Part shown: positions 60,401 to 64,000 of the stretch, piece by piece
Layout: every line of letters starts with the position of its first letter
Numbering within the stretch: position 1 is the first letter of the stretch
DNA from: Ottelia alismoides
Taxonomy: Eukaryota; Streptophyta; Magnoliopsida; Alismatales; Hydrocharitaceae
Direction: 5' to 3'
Assembly (NCBI GenBank): GCA_037367405.1
Contig: JAZKJV010003137.1
Location: 496,001 to 560,000 of the forward strand
Length of the DNA: 64,000 nucleotides
Position numbers and translations under genes: made by a program
The notes under the pieces: generated by a model
Seen by the model: only the letters and a program-made list of their open reading frames with translations
Database searches by the model: none
What the model was told of the DNA's origin: nothing

Positions 60401-63400
60401 CATACAGACTGAAAGCACTTCCTCGGAAGAAGAAATGATGCACAATGCACTTTGCGAGATATTTCCAAACATCTCAAAACACTCAGACTACTTCACCATT
60501 AATGACACAGAAAGCCTTTTGGATGTGTCAAGAAAAATCAATGACGAATCGGACGCGGCTCTGGCCGAATTACCATTTTACTCTAGCGATCCGACCCATC
60601 TGACTTCTGAATTGGTAGCCAACACTTCACACAGTGACTCACCACCGACCGACACTGAACCAGATACAAAGATAATTCAGCCAGACTTGATTGATGATTC
60701 TGAATTACCTGAGTTGAAACCATTACCTCCCACGCTGAAATATGCATTCCTCAATGGACCCAAAGAAAAATTCCCTGTGATCATTAGCTCATCATTAACC
60801 GTGGACCAAGAATCCAGACTGATCGAAGTCCTTGAGCGAAATCGAAAAGCCATAGGTTGGATTGTGTCGGATCTCGTAGGAATAAACCCCGCTCTCTGCT
60901 CGCACCAAATTTATGTTGAGGATAATGCAAGGCCTTCCCGTGAATTTCAGAGAAGATTAAACCCCAATCTTCGGGAAGTGGTGAAGAAAGAAATAGAGAA
61001 ATGGTGCAAAGCAGGATTTATTTACCCCATTTCTGACTCCAAGTGGGTAGCCCCCCTTCATGTCGTCCCGAAGAAGTCGGGAATCCAGATGGTTACCAAC
61101 GAGGAGGGGGTAGAGATCGCGACCCGAGTACCCACGTCGTGGCGCGTCTGTGTCGATTACCGGCGCCTGAATGTTGCGACCAAGAAAGACTACTTTCCAC
61201 TGCCATTCATTGATCAAATATTGGAGAGACTTGCAGGGAAAGCATTCTTCTGTTTTCTTGATGGGTACTCCGGCTACAATCAAGTAGCTATCGCTCCCGA
61301 GGACCAAGAAAAGACCACGTTCACATGTCCCTTCGATACTTACGCATTCAAGCGCATGCCATTCGGGCTTTGCAATGCCCCAGGCACATTTCAGCGGTGC
61401 ATGATTGCCGTATTTGCCGAAATGGTTGGTGATTTCCTGGAAGTCTTCATGGACGACTTCTCGGTTCATGGTGATTCATTTGATACATGCTTAGCACACT
61501 TGGACCGAGTCCTTCAGAGATGCAGGGAGGTAAATTTGGTACTCTCCTGGGAGAAGAGTCACTTCATGGTGACTGAGGGTATCGTGTTGGGGCACGTCAT
61601 CTCCAAAAAAGGGATGGAGGTGGACCCTGCCAAGGTGGATGTGATCAAGAAACTTGAGCCACCAACCAACGTCAAGTCAGTGAGGTCGTTCTTAGGGCAT
61701 GTTGGATTTTATCGACGGTTTATTCCTGATTTTTCAAAGATCGCCCGCCCACTGACTGAGCTCTTAGGAAAAGACACCGAGTTTATTGTAAATCACCGAT
61801 GTCTAGAGGCCTTCGAGCTCCTGAAAAAGAAAATATGTGAATCGCCGATATTACAAGCTCCCGACTGGTCTCTTCCCTTCGAGATCATGACTGACGCATC
61901 GGATTTTGCTGTCGGAGCAGTTCTCGGACAAAGAAGAGATGTAATTCCTTATGCGATTCACTACGCGAGCAAAGTGTTGGATCCTGCACAGAGAAATTAT
62001 ACAGTAACTGAAAAGGAAATGCTCGCGGTTGTTTGGGCCCTGGAAAAATTCAGATCATACATATTGGGCTCCAAGGTGACCATTTTCACAGATCACACAG
62101 CAATCAGATATCTCATGGATAAGAAGGATGCCAAGGCACGACTTTTGAGATGGATCTTGTTAATCCAGGAGTTTAATTTGGAGATTAAGGATAAACCTGG
62201 AATAAAGAATGTGGTTGCTGATCACCTTTCCCGAATCGAGCAAAATGATCATCCTGATATTGGACCAATCAAGGAGACTTTTCCAGACGAATCGGTTTGC
62301 GTCACTGAGTCAACCCCATGGTATTCCGACATAGTGAACTATCTTGTCTCCAAGAAGGTTCCCTATGGTTGGACCAAAAAAATGATTGATCGATTAAAGT
62401 CAGATTCGAGAAAATACCATTGGGACGATCCTTTCCTTTTCTATGAAGGACCGGATTGTGTCTGGAGAAGATGTATTCCTCAGGAGGAATATCAGAGTGT
62501 CCTCACACACTGTCACTCTCTCGAGGCTGGAGGACACCATTCGGGAAAGAGAACCGCGCACAAGGTACTCCAATGTGGATTTTACTGGCGGACCTTATTT
62601 CAGGATGCTAATGAATTTGTACGGTCATGCCCGATTTTTCAAAGAATGGGCGGGACTATGGGATATAGAGATGAAATGCCCATGCAACCGATAATTTTCT
62701 GCGATGTTTTTGATGCATGGGGGATCGATTTTATGGGTCCCTTTCCCAACAGCAATGGATTTGAGTACATCTTGTTAGTGGTGGATTATTTATCAAGATG
62801 GGTAGAGGCTATTCCAACCCGAACCGCAGATAGCAAAGTCGTCTGTAAGTTTATCGAAGATAACATCATTGCGACGTTCGGGATACCAAAAGTATTGATT
62901 TCTGATGGAGGTAGCCACTTCGTGAACAGGGAAATGAGATCTTTGGCTAAGGAGTACAAATTTGAGCATAGAATAGCCAACCCGTATCATCCACAATCTA
63001 ACGGCATGGCAGAAGTTTCTAATAGAGAAGTGAAGAGCATTCTCCAGAAGTTGGTTCGTCCTGATAGGAAGAATTGGTCGACACTGCTGGACCAAGTTCT
63101 ATGGGCCTATAGGACAACCTATAAGACTCCACTCGGTACTTCACCTTTTAGGATGATCTATGGCAAGCCATGTCATCTTCCTGCAGAACTGATTCACAAA
63201 TCTGAATGGGCGATCAAAAAGTTGAATTGGAGTTGTCACCTTGGGAAACTATGTCGATACTTAAATCTGAATGAGCTAATTGAAATCCGAAATCGGGCAT
63301 ATGACAACAGTGTGATTTATAAGGACAAGGTCAAGAGATGGCATGATAGACACATTCGAGAGAAGACCTTTATCCCTGGACAGAAAGTGTGGTTGTTTAA

Positions 63401-63656
63401 TGCTCGGTTGAAGATTTTTCATGGGAAGCTCAAATCAAAATGGACGGGCCCCTACATTGTTGTCGATGTGCATACCAATGGAAGCATAGATATTGCCGAA
63501 CTCAAAGAGAATGCACAACCGTTCTCAGTAAATGGACAAATGCTGAAGCCATACATTGAATCATCCAAAGAACAAACAGTTCAAGTCGAGGCCATCTATT
63601 TCACGCAGAGCGAGGATATTGAGAATCTATCTGATCACACCCACCCTCCCTCCTGA
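57423..63656 (+). CDS. Gag-Pol polyprotein of Athila-type Ty3/gypsy element E
   Basis: One uninterrupted frame, 2077 residues from the first ATG (57423). The frame is open slightly further upstream, to a TTG at 57345; ATG 57693 is a possible later start. Domains (residues from 57423): Ser/Thr-rich N-terminus; coiled coil about 108-139; gag core about 170-320; Gln/Pro-rich spacer with a second helix near 544-574 and no CCHC knuckle seen; protease with DNGSS (Asp849); reverse transcriptase about 1165-1400 (Asp1280, FMDD Asp1344/1345); RNase H (Asp1491, Glu1532, Asp1557, Asp1600); integrase zinc region (His1698, His1705, Cys1736, but Phe1739 where the second Cys is expected); integrase core D-58-D-35-E (Asp1769, Asp1828, Glu1864). 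No chromodomain. The products would form particles, copy the RNA and integrate the cDNA. The integrase blocks match the Athila lineage as known. Apart from Phe1739 the frame looks intact. Confidence 0.96.
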   Translation: MEDCGNSCSGSSLSTTNSTISKAQRNSYSGPAWPPGNHSQELNSYDSFFFLEGGQTQTVSLSPKIEDNYYINSFQSINSNPLYSEGEEEEMPPKMASKKDPEDETNDDAIQMILARLAASEQQQQLLRTQLEQLNAGEEVPMEAAYNPGQYQVWNYLQPPQPAIHYELKPHFVSQLPQFHGNTTEEPYEFLRDLELICSNLRHPQVSQDYIRLTALPFALKGKADYWVKNLGVTVTTYERFKNLFLKKFYPLSRTNQMRTRITSFSQMPNEPLCEAWDRFKDLLQKCPCHNLDNNILVQSLYSGLNHETQGLVSAACGGNYTSRGAETVWKIVEQMTETSRSQIASRTYTDSLNTLQAKGGKQTVAEIAEDLIPSMHFISDKLTIVDKRMNDIDSRISQFPKQMEELTEKVSKMGMPSAPTFPIYHVHHVQEQPGAEQQQPWAHDQSHAQFSQQQPPLIETFKEAPPLTFEVNGIWYTQDTTRQGNMGDRQTYQRPPTFYNAAFQQPKQQQPYNRRSQPQQYHQQSQAPRQSAQSSKPPEEPIDIQRQILEEFRHFRNELEDLRVDVNRLSRWKDEQTVPTTTIPAQVQANPNSLNRSQSSQHTGQVYYSYFSTFEHENLSFDNIHAMSLRSGRTVAVPDRTRESVHEDSEDQPEDASEEDGERRLRIPAPEKGKASMESAEDLEPLVAAKIPLSSFQQPDFDYYQKSDDCNKNSKSNKDAHIYDSDLLSPVSSASIPFPHALKKGKQKKNIKDDPVMEKFCQQNITVKVPFDQYVAGNPAFQKYLKAKCTPTRTRTKRTSQFVETHILTVATTKCVKNQHLPRKKRDLGAHYVESHIGGIAFTRTLLDNGSSINLLPLALYYRLELGPLKKSSSLLQFADKSTKRPKGEVKNVIIIIEGTEYKVDFTVLDMETLNHWKESQIILGRPFLRTAKAVFDYGTGMMKFRSPGGEVDLEMKQTKWQRPDSESTTEDAETSECNLLRTTGPWDQLPDIQTESTSSEEEMMHNALCEIFPNISKHSDYFTINDTESLLDVSRKINDESDAALAELPFYSSDPTHLTSELVANTSHSDSPPTDTEPDTKIIQPDLIDDSELPELKPLPPTLKYAFLNGPKEKFPVIISSSLTVDQESRLIEVLERNRKAIGWIVSDLVGINPALCSHQIYVEDNARPSREFQRRLNPNLREVVKKEIEKWCKAGFIYPISDSKWVAPLHVVPKKSGIQMVTNEEGVEIATRVPTSWRVCVDYRRLNVATKKDYFPLPFIDQILERLAGKAFFCFLDGYSGYNQVAIAPEDQEKTTFTCPFDTYAFKRMPFGLCNAPGTFQRCMIAVFAEMVGDFLEVFMDDFSVHGDSFDTCLAHLDRVLQRCREVNLVLSWEKSHFMVTEGIVLGHVISKKGMEVDPAKVDVIKKLEPPTNVKSVRSFLGHVGFYRRFIPDFSKIARPLTELLGKDTEFIVNHRCLEAFELLKKKICESPILQAPDWSLPFEIMTDASDFAVGAVLGQRRDVIPYAIHYASKVLDPAQRNYTVTEKEMLAVVWALEKFRSYILGSKVTIFTDHTAIRYLMDKKDAKARLLRWILLIQEFNLEIKDKPGIKNVVADHLSRIEQNDHPDIGPIKETFPDESVCVTESTPWYSDIVNYLVSKKVPYGWTKKMIDRLKSDSRKYHWDDPFLFYEGPDCVWRRCIPQEEYQSVLTHCHSLEAGGHHSGKRTAHKVLQCGFYWRTLFQDANEFVRSCPIFQRMGGTMGYRDEMPMQPIIFCDVFDAWGIDFMGPFPNSNGFEYILLVVDYLSRWVEAIPTRTADSKVVCKFIEDNIIATFGIPKVLISDGGSHFVNREMRSLAKEYKFEHRIANPYHPQSNGMAEVSNREVKSILQKLVRPDRKNWSTLLDQVLWAYRTTYKTPLGTSPFRMIYGKPCHLPAELIHKSEWAIKKLNWSCHLGKLCRYLNLNELIEIRNRAYDNSVIYKDKVKRWHDRHIREKTFIPGQKVWLFNARLKIFHGKLKSKWTGPYIVVDVHTNGSIDIAELKENAQPFSVNGQMLKPYIESSKEQTVQVEAIYFTQSEDIENLSDHTHPPS

Positions 63657-63688
63657 CCACATTGGTCTCCTTGTACATCTTCTTCCTC

Positions 63689-63720
63689 TACTTAGGCCAA
63701 GGCCTAAGTATAGGGGGGGA
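63689..63720 (+). repeat. Hairpin plus oligo-G unit 1 (element E)
   Basis: TACTTAGGCC (63689-63698) pairs perfectly with GGCCTAAGTA (63701-63710) with 2 nt between; TAGGGGGGGA follows. It lies 33 bp after the gag-pol stop. Confidence 0.95.
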
Positions 63721-63785
63721 CCGATGCCATATGTATATATCATTCCTCTCCTAACTCTCAATCGCTCCATTCCCACCATTCGTCC

Positions 63786-63820
63786 ATACTTAGGCTGTCA
63801 AGAGCCTAAGTATAGGGGGA
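63786..63820 (+). repeat. Hairpin plus oligo-G unit 2 (element E)
   Basis: ATACTTAGGCT (63786-63796) pairs perfectly with AGCCTAAGTAT (63803-63813), loop 6 nt, followed by AGGGGGA. It starts 97 bp after unit 1. Confidence 0.95.
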
Positions 63821-63921
63821 ACCGACACCCACCTGTGTATACTCTCCTCATTCACATATCATGACCGCCTCTTTTCCACTTTACTTCCTAACCCATTGTA
63901 TATCAATTTTCCACTCCCTTG

Positions 63922-63996
63922 TGCTTAGCACGAGCTATGTCTTCATTACGCTTTTTTGTGCTCTGAGGACACAGCACTCGCCAAGTATAGGGGGGT
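63922..63996 (+). repeat. Long hairpin unit 3 (element E)
   Basis: CTTAGCACGAGCTATGTCTTC is balanced by GAGGACACAGCACTCGCCAAG, which can pair over most of its length, then AAGTATAGGGGGG (63983-63995). It is the counterpart of unit 4 in element B (40803-40881). More units may follow outside the window. Confidence 0.85.
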
Positions 63997-64000
63997 CTGT

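Noticed and set aside
1..64000. Host protein genes, tRNA or rRNA genes
   Set aside because: Nearly every base is assigned to retrotransposon sequence. The only tRNA-like strings are primer sites of 12-18 nt.

Overview
The window reads as intergenic nuclear DNA of a flowering plant with a repeat-rich genome. I see no host protein gene, tRNA, rRNA or CRISPR array. The evidence for a plant is Athila-type Ty3/gypsy elements primed by tRNA-Asp, Ty1/copia elements primed by initiator tRNA-Met, an RTE-type LINE, and the typical plant copia polypurine tract. The species cannot be named from this sequence.

Layout, left to right. 1-6712: 3' part of a decayed copia element and its complete 3' LTR. 6713-13371: fragments of Athila-like LTRs in alternating orientation. 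13372-18462: a truncated minus-strand copia LTR split by a complete solo Athila-like LTR (14772-18158) that has a perfect 5-bp target duplication. 18463-20646: head of a minus-strand LTR, then a broken RTE LINE. 20647-25241: a plus LTR fragment abutting minus LTR fragments. 25242-43741: an old, broken Athila element (called B here) with a tandemly duplicated 5' end (LTR B1, LTR B2), leader, wrecked gag-pol, a 3' untranslated region with hairpin/oligo-G repeats, and the start of its 3' LTR (B3). 43742-52959: a second copia element inserted in B3. 52960-64000: a younger Athila element (called E) inserted in that copia's 3' LTR. E has a 3.2-kb 5' LTR, an 18/18 tRNA-Asp primer site and one uninterrupted 2077-residue Gag-Pol frame; its 3' end lies outside the window. 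Insertion order on the right is therefore B, then copia, then E. On the left it is minus Athila LTR, then copia, then the solo LTR.

The only plausible intact protein is the Gag-Pol of E. It keeps the catalytic residues of protease, reverse transcriptase, RNase H and integrase, but one integrase zinc-ligand cysteine is replaced by phenylalanine.

The most interesting signals are non-coding. (1) Arrays of near-perfect hairpins each ending in AAGTATAGGGGG lie downstream of pol in both B and E, and that end sequence is the same as the polypurine tract next to the 3' LTR. (2) Paired CACGTG boxes lie exactly 11 bp apart, six times in two different LTRs. (3) A strong inverted repeat sits upstream of the LTR TATA box in several LTR subfamilies, with the structure kept while the sequence changes. 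(4) A GT...AG intron-like segment of 240-318 bp lies in the leader part of four LTRs. These look like real cis-acting parts of the elements. Their function is inference, and whether they are new needs a literature and database check.
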